64,000 nucleotides of DNA from Thelonectria olida (taxonomy: Eukaryota; Ascomycota; Sordariomycetes; Hypocreales; Nectriaceae): contig JAGPYM010000008.1 in the NCBI GenBank assembly GCA_020736575.1, positions 310,001 to 374,000 on the forward strand, given 5' to 3'. This document shows, piece by piece, positions 9,946 to 20,916 of the stretch. The position numbers and the translations under genes were made by a program. Numbering within the stretch: the first letter of the stretch is position 1; the number at the start of each line of letters is the position of its first letter. Below the pieces are notes generated by a model. The model ran no database searches, had not been told where the DNA came from, and worked only from the letters and a program-made list of their open reading frames with translations.

Positions 9946-12900
9946 TGTGTGGGAAAGGGATAAGGCTTGAATAGGATTCAAATCCATGAGTGGTAACTGA
10001 GGATAGAAGATAGAATGGAGGAAGTAGAAAGCAAGAGGTACTAGGGCGCAGAAGCTTCTTATTATACCATTCGGGAGAGCTGGCGGAATAGGGCAAAGCC
10101 CAGCGGCGGAATCAAGCTACAAACAACCAGCGAGAAGAGAGAAGTACATGGGAGCTGCGGTGAGACAAGCTCCCTGCCATGTTGCAGCTTTACGAGCAGC
10201 CAACAAGAAGGCGCCGAGAAAGTGGCGGCTCGAGCAGCATCAGATCAGGTAACTTCGCAGAGGGGTTAGATTGGCATAACGCCCAGCTTCTCGGTGCTGA
10301 GGGTGTGAATGTAGGCCATCCAAACGCATGGGACGGCTTCAATGGGTTCGGTGTGCCCAGCGCCGAGAGAGCGAGAGGGTGGTGTGCGTGGGGGGTCTAT
10401 CGAAGAAGAGCGACCAAGCAAAGTATGGAAGACGGCCCGGAGGCGGGCAAGCAACAAGTCGTCGTCACATCTGTCCTAGCGGCGTCAGAAGTCATTCACC
10501 CCGTCATTCAACCCAAGACAACAGAGGGCCGAATAGAACCGGAAATCGATCGAAGGTGGGTGGTGACGGCGACGAAGAAGGTGGTCTGATATTTCATGAT
10601 GTCCCTTGAGATGCGGGATGCGGGCGGACGGTGGACCAGCTCCATGGGCACAACCCCACTCGCAACGCCGCCAACTATGCTTGATGGGCCACCTCATATC
10701 AACGCGAGGGCGGCGCGGCGAACAAGAAGGAGGAGGTACCGGATGCGGATGCGAGAAAGAGGGGGTTCAATTGGTAACAGCGGACAGGAGCCGCAAAGAC
10801 GTGATGTGGTATCGTGTCTGGTTGGGTGAGCTACCTGCGCAGGAGTCGCCGTGGCATGTTGCCCAGTCGGGCCTTATTGTCGTGGGAGTCGGCAGTGTGC
10901 GAAGTAGTCTGGTGCTCTCCCCGGAGAAGTACATAGTTTCGCAGGTATAGAGATAGAGGCAAGAGCCGACAAGCCTTGGGAGCAGAGCGTCGCAAGTGGA
11001 GGGGTGGTTGAATGCGGATGGGTTGATCGACAGCATAGATGGACAGATTCAATGCATGCTCGCAGGGAAAATTTTAAAAAATTGGCTGCTCTGAAGTCAT
11101 GATCCCTACCTGCCACAGGGAAGCCATGCCTCAGGAAAGGTACCTGCCGTTCCAGTTCCAGAGGCCGGGAGCCATCGAGTTGAGGCAGGTGCGTCGGGGT
11201 CACAGAGCTGCTGCTGCTGCTGCTTCCCTCCAGTTTCATGGACTCTAAGAGCAGGCAGGTGCGGTCGTGGCCGGCCGCTCGGGGCTGCAAAGCCGCTTCA
11301 GTGGAATGAGCTGGTGGATACCCGCATGCGGATTGCCGGCTACTATTGCCGGCGTTACCTAAACCCCCGTCAACAAAGTACATACCGCGACACAGGAATT
11401 GTGCAATTCCGCAAGTACCCGCCTATCCCCGGCCCGCACCCACCCCAGGTACCACAAACCCCGTGGGCCGTCATCCAACTAAGGTAGCCCCGGCCGTCAG
11501 CGATCCAACATCTGATGCTCAACCATGCAAGCGGCGTCATGATACTTTGGCCTTCACCAAGCCCAAAGCCGGTTTTCCCAACCCTGGATGCGAGCTAAAT
11601 CAATGCCATCCCACCAACTCACAAGCTCACAAGCTCACCTCTCAGACCATCAATACGGCCCTTTGCTGCATGGCGCTTCCGATTTCCTGGTTCCAGAGCC
11701 TTGTGCCCTTGTCTAAGTCGTGAGGCTGCTGTCGCCCCTCCGGTTCTCGTTAGCACGAGTTAAGCCTCACCCGACCTGGTGGACTGAAGAAGTTGACCGA
11801 GGGGCGGGAAAAGCTTCTGATGCTTTGATAGAAGCTCTCCTTGGCCACACGGAAGCCCGTCAAAAGACTCACACTCACCCCAAGCTGGGTGCCAAGGATC
11901 AATGACACTCTCTGCTCGTTTCCAGAGCGGTCAGCGCGCACTGCTTGATGCTTTGATGAACCTAATTACAAGAGTAGATATGTGACGAAATATCCCAATT
12001 AGATTAACCCCTCCCCCTCTTCTCTCCCTTAACAGGCGTGGGCAAACCTCTAAGTTAAAGAGCTGGAGCTCCGGTATGCTAAAACGTGGAGCTTCCGCTG
12101 TCGTCGTCCCCAATACATGCCAGCAACGACATCTGTCCGGGGCAGCCGATCGACCAGGGCTCAAGACAAGCTGCTGCGCTGCATCTGCAACTAGCTCTTA
12201 ATTCCGTTTCCCCCTCTTTTCAGTGCTGAGAGAGACGGACTTGTTTATGGTTGGCTGTGGTTCATTCCTTTCTTGTGAGTCTATCGCATCCGTCTCCCTT
12301 CACTAACCGTTGGATGCCATTGTAATGCTTCCGAGAGGGGCCTTTTGAAGCAAGCCCCGGTCAGCTCGGATGAATACCGTTCTCTTACTGCGCAACTTTC
12401 CCATTGACGAAAAGATGGGCAATGCGCGGTTGGTTGCCAGTCCATGGCCCTGGTATTCAGCCCCCCATATTGATGAAACCTTCCACCCCTCCAACGCCTC
12501 TCTCCCACATACTTCGCACATCAATAATGCCACCCTCCCTCTATGAATCGGGACGCACGTGAAAGATCCAATGGTTTTGCAATGGTTTACCAATGGTGTG
12601 GTTATCTTGGCTTGGTACTCGTGGCAAAAACTGCACTTACAGAGTAGCATAGATAATACTTAGATAGATCCTTCATCTCCCGCCCCCAAGCTTCCCCAAA
12701 CACTTCTCGTCTAATAAATAGCCGCGCCGACCCGCGACCGTTAGGAATCGCCGATCAGTCAGCGCCCAATGCTCTCTGGAGAAGCTTCTTAGTCTCCAAG
12801 TCCCTCACATGCCAGCATCTAGCCCCTCTATTCGTATCTTCGACAAACCCCTGTCACTTGTCGAACCGAGACCTTAACGAGGTATAGTCCTGGGTGTAGG

Positions 12901-13822
12901 AGCATGGGCCTACTTTATCCAGTCCACAGCGGCGACGATTCACTTGATGTGACTTGTTGGAGTCCAAGCTGAATCATATCGTGTACGAGCATAGCCGCCG
13001 GGGTGGAGATGAGGACCTCTGATCTTCTCCGAACCCTTTGATTCAGCCCGTCGACACATTCCTGCGTACGCAGTCCTCCATGTACTAGCCATGGAGCCGT
13101 GAGGGGAACTTGCCATGTCTCGATCATCGGCCAACGCGAATGAGACACGTTGTCTTGGATGTGACCTCACCTCTGGAGAAGATAAAACGTCTGATGCCTA
13201 TCGTGGGGGAGCGGGCACAGAGGTTCCCTGTCGTCGGTGGATTTTACCGTGCCAGTCATCGTTCAGCTGTCGACACGCACCCAAGTATCTTGAGAATTTA
13301 TATCGACGTCGACCCCAGGTCATGCCCCTCTTGCAGTTCTGCAAAACTATTGAATTGCTTACCTAACAGGGAGGATATCAACGAGAGATCTCTGCTGGTT
13401 CAACACCGGCGCTCGTAAATCCCACGCGTTATTGTTAGGGCTTGCAGTAAACACCTTGATGGCGGCAGGACAAGCTGCATCACAACTTGGGAATAGAATC
13501 GCCTGATTGGCGCCAATCGGGCGACATGTACGGACACCTCACTGCGACAACCCATGATCCTCCCAAGAGTAAAAGATGTGTTGGAATTGGATGGGATGCT
13601 CGCGCAGACCTGACGTAACGGTGGCGGGGGTCTCTCTCTCTTTGGGCACTTATAAGCTTTGCGACGGTGCCATCGTCCCCCCTCGCGAGTCGAAAGTTTC
13701 CTTTTCGTCTTTATTTTTATCAAGATTCTGTGCGAAAGACGAGAAAAACATCATCAATCAATCGGCTATACACAGATAAACAAAGAAAGAGAGAAGAGAA
13801 AAAAGACAAGTCAAAGAGAGAG
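9946..13822. other. Long gene-poor region upstream of the phosphoketolase
   Basis: About 3.9 kb without a supportable protein gene. Many short frames overlap on both strands, none with domain character. It contains a short CTG triplet run near 11208-11223 and mixed-composition DNA. It may hold the phosphoketolase promoter and a non-coding transcript; nothing more can be said. Confidence 0.5.
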
Positions 13823-13951
13823 ATGGCGCACGGCACTTCGAACACGCCGCCGCGCATTACGCATCGCCCGGAAACGCCCAAGCCGGACCCTCCGGTGCCG
13901 AACGAGCCAGACACGGGCGAGGGCGACGGAATCACGGACTACAAATCCTGA
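13823..13951 (+). CDS. Candidate small proline-rich protein, 42 aa
   Basis: Not a recognised family. A 43-codon frame starts MAHGTSNTPPRITHRPETP, is rich in Pro, Thr, Glu and Asp, and ends GITDYKS; it is predicted to be disordered with no membrane segment or signal peptide. Reasons to list it: a good start context (AGAGAGATGGCGC), an A/G-rich leader of about 70 bp typical of highly expressed fungal genes, a TATAAG element near 13650, and GC-rich coding-like codons that contrast with the A/T-rich flanks. It sits alone in an otherwise empty 4.8-kb region. It could equally be chance or a fragment of a longer spliced gene. Confidence 0.35.
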   Translation: MAHGTSNTPPRITHRPETPKPDPPVPNEPDTGEGDGITDYKS

Positions 13952-14745
13952 AATAAATGCGGCAGTTTTATTTTCTTCGGTAGGTCTGCGAGATGATTGA
14001 AATATTGACCCTGAGAACTAGCTGAGAGTCGTTGAGCAGTATGACAGTACAGCAAACGAACGGTTAGGGAATCGGACGGTGTGATTGATGCTTGTGATGC
14101 GGACACGGCGCGAAAGCGATGCGATGCAGTCTGATCTTATCGCCAATTGGCAATTTGAATGATGAAACGAACGACCGACGGGCTCTTCATGTTTATGAAA
14201 TTTTATATTGGGAAGAATGTTTGTAACCTAACTATTTCTCAGTCTTTTTGGCCATGATGATTCAGAGAGGGCGGGGGCGTGATGGATTTGTGTGTGCGAA
14301 GTATGTCTTCAGACTTTCCAGGTCCGGCGTGAAACATGTCGGCACATTCGGACCTTTCTCATTTTTTCTCCTCAATGGCTGCTAGATTGTCTTTAGACAG
14401 CCGCATTACCGGAAGAGTCGCAGCGAATTTTCTAAGATTTCCTTGTAAGAGATCAAATTGATATCGTTTCCGAAGCCTGCCAAGCTGAAAGAGTTGCCCC
14501 CGCCAGTGCCGATGTCCGATGGCCCCTCATTGGCCAGTCATACCAACGTCATTTCTCATGACGGCCATTCACTTGACTTCATCAAGGCCCTTTTCACCTT
14601 GAGTATTCAATCTCAATATTTTCTCTTTCCTCAAAGCGATCTCCTATCGTTGTCACATCTTTGACTGATCTTCGACCCCAAACAAACCAACTTACCCGCG
14701 CTCAACCACCGAATCGTCCCTTCGCCCAACTTCACGACTCACGAT
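13952..14745. other. Intergenic region before the ankyrin gene
   Basis: About 790 bp, A/T-richer than its surroundings in the first half, becoming pyrimidine-rich just before the ATG at 14746. No gene seen. Confidence 0.5.
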
Positions 14746-15338
14746 ATGACCGAGCCCATGTCACAGCCAGTCGATCCGTTAGCCTCACTCCCTCAAGAGG
14801 CGGTGGCTTTCGCAGGACGAATGTACGATGCAGCTCGAGTAGGAGACGTAGCCATTTTTCAACAAGCCCTTCCCGCTGGGTTGCCTCCAAACCTCACGAA
14901 CGAGAAAGGCGACACCTTGGTATGTAGGCCTGATAATAAGCCAAAAATCCATCTTCTAATTCGTCTTGCAATTTTTTTTAGTTAATGCTTGCCGCATACC
15001 ACGGTCATGCAGAGGTAGTCAAGCTTCTCATTCAACATGGTGGCGATCCCAACAGGGTCAACGACCGAGGACAGAGTCCTCTCGCCGGTGCAGTATTTAA
15101 GAAAGAGGACGATGTTATTGAGGTAGCTCCCATCTCTCCCGTTGACTTGACTTTACTTTCCACAATCTCATAAATCTCTGAACATTAGGCTCTGCTTGAG
15201 GGTGGTGCAGACCCCGACTCGGGTCAACCAAGCGCGATGCAGTGCATCACCATGTTCAACCTGGACGAAACTTGGAGGGAGAAGTTTGAAAATGCCCCAG
15301 GGAGGGGCAAAGGGAATTCCCAGGCCCCGGAGAGTTGA
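14746..15338 (+). CDS. Small ankyrin-repeat protein
   Basis: 154-aa protein consisting almost only of ankyrin repeats. Exons 14746-14919, 14982-15122 and 15189-15338 are all phase 0, with introns of 62 and 66 bp. Repeats visible are MYDAARVGDVAIFQQALPAG, then TLLMLAAYHGHAEVVKLLIQ followed by HGGDPNRVNDRGQSPLAGAV, and DVIEALLEGGADPDSGQPSA. The middle repeat fits the ankyrin consensus (TPLMLAAxxGHxEVVKLLLxxGAD) very closely. The C-terminal tail (FNLDETWREKFENAPGRGKG) is hydrophilic. Close homologues of this size are common in fungi, usually without known function. It probably acts as a protein-protein adaptor in cytosol or nucleus. The intron positions fall between repeat elements. Confidence 0.85.
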
Positions 15339-16027
15339 TTTCCTACTTCCAATTGTCATTGGAAGGACTTTTGGGTTTTACGAATAGGTAGCCTTGGGAT
15401 AGGGCGAGGCCAGTGTTCTCAAGCACAAATGATGAAACTAATATGAGGCGACCCATGGGATTAATTTCTGTATATAATTTCTTACCTAGGGTTAGTTAAG
15501 CTGTTTAATTTTTAATCTGAATTGAACCATGGTTCTGCGGCTCTGTCGGTTTTGAGTAATCACCTGGAAGCACTCGTGACGGAGCCTTTTTGCATCACCA
15601 AACTTAGGCCCTCCTTTTCCAGATATTGAAGATTTCGAGCCTCTCTCTACAACCTGGATGTTACCCAATGTGGATGCCATAAAGAGAGCTCATACAAAGA
15701 AAAAATAATGCTATTAAACTTATAAGGAAAGGATAAAGTTGAAGCTCAATCATGGATGTTTCGGAGTAGACCCTGACCAAACGGTGAGAAGAAACCTCAC
15801 AGAAAGGAGTAGAAGTGGCCCGTGCGCTGCTGGGGCAAGGAACATGAGGATGGAAGGCTGCCACATTTTTTTGGAAGCTTCGACGCAGCTCTCCCACTCG
15901 ACGGCCATTTCACCCCTCCACCGAAAAAAAGACACAACTTCCACACGGCGCCGCAGCACCCAAACAACTCCCCCGACCGATAGAGAAGAACAGCTGTTGG
16001 ACTCCCGCCAAACCAAAGAAACACAAA
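15339..16027. other. Intergenic region between the ankyrin gene and CCT7
   Basis: About 690 bp, A/T-rich around 15430-15520 and 15690-15740. No gene found; a short open stretch just upstream of CCT7 is 5' leader. Confidence 0.5.
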
Positions 16028-17958
16028 ATGTCGTTCGGAGGCCAAACCCCGACGATCATCGTCCTCAAGGAAGGTCCGTTTTACCCCACCGCCCACCCTC
16101 CCGCCTGGCCTTGGTGGGTGATGAATCCAGGGGAAAATCAACATCACCTCAAGATATCTCCAGGGACAGACCCAAGACGCCCGCAGCTGACACAATGCCA
16201 TCTAATATACAGGCACCGATACTTCCCAGGGCAAGGGCCAGATCGTCTCCAACATCAACGCCTGTCTCGCTGTTCAGGCCACCATCAAGTCCACTCTGGG
16301 TCCCTACGGTGGCGACCTGTTGATGGTCGACGAGAATGGCAGGCAGACCATTACCAACGATGGTGCTACTGTCATGAAGGTTCGCATCTATAGCCCATTC
16401 TTGCCAAGGTGTGAGCCCGCAACATCGTTCCAGGCTGACCAGCACAGCTCCTCGACATCGTCCACCCCGCCGCCCGAATCCTCGTCGATATCGCCCGATC
16501 GCAAGACGCCGAAGTCGGTGACGGAACCACCTCAGTCGTTGTCCTAGCCGGCGAGATCCTCAAGGAGGTCAAGGAGCATGTCGAGCAGGGCGTCAGCTCC
16601 CAGATCATCATCAAGGGTCTTAGGAGAGCTTCTCAGCTTGCCGTCAACAAGATTAAGGAGATTGCCATTCGCACCGACGACGCTGACCGCCGCGAAACCC
16701 TCACCAAGCTGGCTTCTACCGCCATGACCAGCAAGCTGATCAAGCGCAATACTGGTTTCTTCACTACGAGTACGTGAGGTGGCTTCCCAACATGTGAACG
16801 TGAGCTAATAGCGATGTAGTGGTTGTCGATGCCGTATTGTCGCTCGACCAGGATGACCTCGACGAGAAGTTGATTGGTATCAAGAAGATCCCCGGCGGTT
16901 CGCTCACGGATTCCCTCTTCATCAACGGTGTCGCCTTCAAGAAGACATTTTCCTACGCCGGTTTCGAGCAACAACCAAAGAACTTCGAGAAGCCCAAGAT
17001 TGTGTGCCTAAACGTCGAGTTGGAGTTGAAGGCTGAAAAGGACAACGCCGAGGTCCGTGTTGAGCAGGTCTCCGAGTACCAGGCCATCGTCGACGCGGAG
17101 TGGCAGATCATTTACAAGAAACTCGAGGCTATTCACGAGACTGGCGCCAAGGTGGTGCTTAGCAAGCTACCCATTGGTGACTTGGCTACCCAGTACTTTG
17201 CCGACCGAGACATCTTCTGCGCTGGCCGTGTTGCTGGCGAGGATATGGAGCGCGTGGTCCAGGCCACCGGTGCCGTCATTCAGTCAACTTGCTCTGATAT
17301 CCTGCCTGAGCATCTTGGTACTTGCGGCAAGTTCGAGGAACGACAGATTGGTGGTGAGCGCTTCAACTTCTTCGAGGACTGCCCTGAGGCCAAGACCTGC
17401 ACTCTGGTCCTCCGTGGAGGTGCTGAGCAGTTCATTGCCGAGGTGGAGCGATCTCTCCACGATGCCATTATGATCGTCAAGCGTGCGATCAAGAACCATA
17501 CTATCGTTGGTGGCGGTGGTGCTGTCGAGATGGAGATTTCGGCCTACCTCCACCGTTACGCGGATAAGAACATCACCCACAAGCAACAAACTATCATCAA
17601 GGCGTTCGCCAAGGCGCTTGAGATTATCCCTCGTCAGCTGTGCGACAATGCCGGTTTTGATGCGACCGATATTCTCAACAAGCTTCGCGTGGAGCACCGC
17701 AAGGGCTCAACGTGGGCTGGTGTTGACTTCCAGAATGAGGGAGTCACTGACATGATGGAGCGCTTCGTCTGGGAGCCTGCTCTGATCAAGACCAACGCCC
17801 TCCAGGCAGCCACAGAGGCCAGCTGCCTGATCCTTGGTGTTGACGAGACCATCCAGAACGAGGAGAGTCAAAAGCCTCAGGCTCCTGGACAGGGTCTCCC
17901 CCCAGGTGCCGCCCAGCGCGCACTCAGGGGACGGGGACGTGGCATGCCACGGAGGTAA
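16028..17958 (+). CDS. CCT7: T-complex protein 1 subunit eta (CCT7)
   Basis: Subunit of the cytosolic group II chaperonin TRiC/CCT, which folds actin, tubulin and WD-repeat proteins. Exons 16028-16073, 16213-16379, 16448-16769 and 16820-17958 give 557 aa. The N-terminus ([18 protein letters not shown], then [18 protein letters not shown]) is characteristic of the eta subunit. Chaperonin ATP motifs are present: [16 protein letters not shown] and [22 protein letters not shown] ([27 protein letters not shown]) and [12 protein letters not shown] are also conserved. The C-terminus ends in a Gly/Arg-rich tail ([13 protein letters not shown]), as in other eta subunits. The first intron is 139 bp, longer than most here. 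CCT6 lies 18 kb away on the same strand. Confidence 0.96.
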
Positions 17959-18342
17959 ATGAAAAAAAACTGAGTAGGAGACGGCATGCTTGTGAAACCC
18001 GGTATAATAAGGGATACGGTGTCACGGTGGGGGTTTGAAGGAATCTGTATGATGATACCTAGACTTACCTGACCTTTAGAAAAACTTGAATGACCTCCAT
18101 CTTTTTGAACATGGCATCTGGGGCGTCTCCTGGTTTTAGGGATTTGTTTTGACTAAATTCTGGTGTAGCTGCTTCCACACTTCGCCCGGTGAACGTTCGG
18201 TTTTATAACTGGTCTTATTCTGGCGACAAACTCATGCTCATATGAAATAACGCTTTCCAAATACATGCCCGCTTCGCTATAATGCTCGTCCAAGATACAC
18301 GCAACGATTCACACACACACAAGTCCAGGTATTCTCCCCCCA
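17959..18342. other. Convergent 3' regions of CCT7 and the Spt10-like gene
   Basis: 384 bp of convergent 3' UTR space. A run of A lies just after the CCT7 stop (17962-17969), and a CACACACACA run lies near 18310-18320. No gene seen. Confidence 0.5.
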
Positions 18343-20061
18343 CTACGATGCACCGGGAGGCTCAAAACTCACGTCGTAAAGCGTCCTGTCCTTATCCAGC
18401 CCCTGAGTTGGCTGCTCGCCCATGACCCCCATTGTCACAGATCCATCCACGTCCACGTCGTCGTCTTGGTGCTCTATCAGCATGGCCAAGTCGCGGTCCA
18501 CGGCGTCAGGCTCCCCCGGCACCACGTCCTCGGTCGCGTTGAGCAGCGCTTGGAAGTCGGCCGGCGAGTGGTACTGGTCGAAGGATGAGAGATCGTGCGG
18601 CGAGGTTTGGTTGATGATTTGCGGGTCGATGGGCTGGTACACGGAGGACGGCTCGTGGTGGTGCACGACGCCTGGATGGTCTTGGAGCATCGGGCTGTGG
18701 TGGTGGTGTTGATGGTCGGGCGCTTGCGGTTGGTGATGATGGGCGTGAAGGGCTTGGTCGAGAGAGTTACTCTGGTGGAGCGCGTGTGGTGGAGGGACGA
18801 GGGAGATGTCGGCCGGGTTGGCGAACGGGCTGGGATTCGGCGGTGGGCTTGGCTGCGAGAGCGCGGACATGATGCTGCTGGGTTCTTGCAGCGGGAGCAC
18901 TCGACCACTCGGTCCGACCGGAGACGAGGGGCCTCCTCCCATCCCCGACGCCAGACCACCGCCGCCGCCGTTATTCGCAGCGGCCGCTGCAGCTGCAGCT
19001 CTCCTCGCACCCCCCGGGTTCGGCGTCTTGCCGAGCTCCCTACACTCGACACAGCTCCGGATGACGTCGCTGACCGTCTCCTTTATGCGGCTCCAGTGGT
19101 ACTTTTCGGCAATGGTGGCCGTCGTCTTGTTGATACCGCCGTGCTGCTGGACGTGCACGCGGCGGGCAATGTCGAACTGGCGGGCCGGGTCGGATATCAC
19201 CTCCTTGTCCTTGAGCATGAGCTTGTCGCCGTCGAGCAGCTTATAGTGCGTCGCCGCGCTGCGGAGCCTACTTTTCTCAGCGCGGTCAGCGCCGTTCGGG
19301 TACTCGCCGTACTTGAGGTAGAACTTGATCTTGTCGAAGCGCTCTTCACTCACGAGGTCGTCGCTTTCGCGCGGGGCCAGGTCGCGCCCGTAGATGATGG
19401 CGTCGATGAGCTGGCCCGGGTAGCTGCGCAGGTTGCCGCAGCCCTTGACGCGCCCGATGCGCTTGAAGCCGAGGCCGTCCCAGATGCGGCACGAGGCGAC
19501 GTTTGTCTCGTAGACGAGGTTGAAGACGGAGTAGGTGTAGCCGAGGCGCGGGGCCCAGTCGAGGTAGGTCTCGCCCATGAGGCGGCCGACGCCGCGGTTG
19601 CGGGAGGCGCCGGTGACGATGAAGCCGGCGTTGCAGACGTGGGAGCTGCGGCCGGGGTAGTTGGGCTTGATGTAGAAGCTGCCGAGGCACTCCTTGGACC
19701 AGTCCTTGCCCTCGACGACGTCCTCGGGGCGCTCGACGTTGCCGAGGAACATGATGGCTCCAAAGTTCTGGAACCAGTAAGCGGCAAAGGCGTCGGCGAC
19801 GAACGGCTCCATCATGGGATACGTGTCGCCGCCCTCGATCTCCTTGTTCAGCTGGTCACATAGGTAAGCGAGGAGCGAGGGGGGCACCTGGTGTCGGGAA
19901 GCAAAGGGGACGATGGTGGCGACGGTCTGTCGGTCACGGAGGGTGACCTGCTTCGGGACGATGTCGGCCGGGAAGCCGGGGTTGTTGGGGTCCGGGTACG
20001 GAGGTTGGCCGGAGACTCGGTGGATAGTGGGGCTGGCCGGATCGTCCAGTATTGCCGGCAT
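18343..20061 (-). CDS. SPT10: Spt10-like acetyltransferase with integrase-type HHCC zinc finger
   Basis: Nuclear regulator; yeast Spt10 binds histone-gene upstream elements through an HHCC finger and activates them. Intronless, 572 aa from the ATG at 20061. An in-frame GTG ten codons upstream is not used as a start in nuclear genes. A GNAT fold spans about residues 85-230: HVCNAGFIVTGASRNRGVGRL contains the acetyl-CoA loop RNRGVG (155-160), followed by NVASCRIWDGLGFKRIGRVKG. A zinc finger related to retroviral integrases follows: H303 and H307 (RVHVQQHGGI), then C337 and C340 (RSCVECREL). The C-terminal 230 residues are low-complexity, with Ala/Gly runs, His-rich stretches (HHHQPQAPDHQHHHHSP) and an acidic DDDVDVDGS. 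The GNAT and HHCC arrangement is diagnostic; histone control is inferred from yeast. Confidence 0.82.
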   Translation of the reverse strand: MPAILDDPASPTIHRVSGQPPYPDPNNPGFPADIVPKQVTLRDRQTVATIVPFASRHQVPPSLLAYLCDQLNKEIEGGDTYPMMEPFVADAFAAYWFQNFGAIMFLGNVERPEDVVEGKDWSKECLGSFYIKPNYPGRSSHVCNAGFIVTGASRNRGVGRLMGETYLDWAPRLGYTYSVFNLVYETNVASCRIWDGLGFKRIGRVKGCGNLRSYPGQLIDAIIYGRDLAPRESDDLVSEERFDKIKFYLKYGEYPNGADRAEKSRLRSAATHYKLLDGDKLMLKDKEVISDPARQFDIARRVHVQQHGGINKTTATIAEKYHWSRIKETVSDVIRSCVECRELGKTPNPGGARRAAAAAAAANNGGGGGLASGMGGGPSSPVGPSGRVLPLQEPSSIMSALSQPSPPPNPSPFANPADISLVPPPHALHQSNSLDQALHAHHHQPQAPDHQHHHHSPMLQDHPGVVHHHEPSSVYQPIDPQIINQTSPHDLSSFDQYHSPADFQALLNATEDVVPGEPDAVDRDLAMLIEHQDDDVDVDGSVTMGVMGEQPTQGLDKDRTLYDVSFEPPGAS

Positions 20062-20916
20062 TTTGAGTGTGGTGGTGGGGGCTGCTTTCACTTGACGGCT
20101 GGAATTCTGCTGGTAGATGTTGGGTCAAGTCAGTAAAGAGATGATGGTCAAACAAGGCATTTTTTCCATTCATCTTTTGCATGTGTGCCGTGTTGTCTTC
20201 TTGTCAATCTCAAGTCGTTCCCCTCGAGGCCGATTGCGGAATGAATTAAGGAGCCTCTCTGCATGGTGAAGAGAGCAGAGAAATAACCAAGCAGACAGGG
20301 TCACGATGACATGGCAATGCATGCCAGTTAAGCCACATGAGAATAATAGTATTCCCAATAACGGTTTTCCGCAGGCAGACTTTCCATGCAGAAGAACAGT
20401 AACAACAAGCAGATCAGATCAAAAACGTACATACAGGCAAAAAGCTATGAACCAACACCCCAAGACGAACAACGGCGGACGAAGGCCCAACTCGAGTGAT
20501 ATAATTAAACTGGGTCTTCTCGGCCGGAAAATAAAAAAAGACAGGCCAGGGTTTGCGCCGGTTTGCTTGTTCGTGACCGAGCTGCGTGGTGATGTGATGT
20601 GCCGTGCTGTGCGCTGTGCTGTGCTGTGCTGTGCTGTGCTGTGCTGTGAGGTGCGGTGCAGTGCCGGCTGTGATGGGATGTATGAGGGCTGTGCTGAAAT
20701 GTTCGGAGGTGAGGGGAAATGCGGAAATGCGTCAAGGTCAAGAATGTGTTAAACGGGAACATAGTTTATCCGTTCCATGCGATATCCCAAGAAGACAGCT
20801 TCAAGAGAGTCAACAGTAACAACACATCTGAGAAGAACTTGCAATCATCTCTTATATTTCTACATGCTTAACAGATATTATACATCGTCTTATTGTACAG
20901 CATTTTCTCCTCCTCT
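20062..20916. other. Spt10-like promoter and uS2m 3' region
   Basis: About 850 bp with no gene. It contains the pentanucleotide repeat listed separately. Confidence 0.5.
20604..20648 (+). repeat. GTGCT pentanucleotide microsatellite
   Basis: An uninterrupted run of about six to seven GTGCT units with imperfect copies on both sides (CGTGCTGTGC before; GAGGTGCGGTGC after). Simple sequence repeat in the intergenic space upstream of the Spt10-like gene. Confidence 0.85.

Noticed and set aside
7852..9987. Phosphoketolase ending in a tail at 7852
   Set aside because: That tail is read-through of a 53-bp intron in the wrong frame; splicing restores the conserved C-terminal domain.
13110..13418. 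Overlapping Cys-containing frames in the gene-poor block
   Set aside because: Two frames of similar length overlap with no conserved spacing of cysteines and no convincing introns.
18595..19863. 422-codon frame antisense to the Spt10-like gene
   Set aside because: Val/Ala/Gly/Asp-rich shadow of a GC-rich gene; the minus strand carries the GNAT and zinc-finger motifs.
18343..20091. Start of the Spt10-like gene at 20091
   Set aside because: That codon is GTG; the first ATG in frame is at 20061, in a good context.
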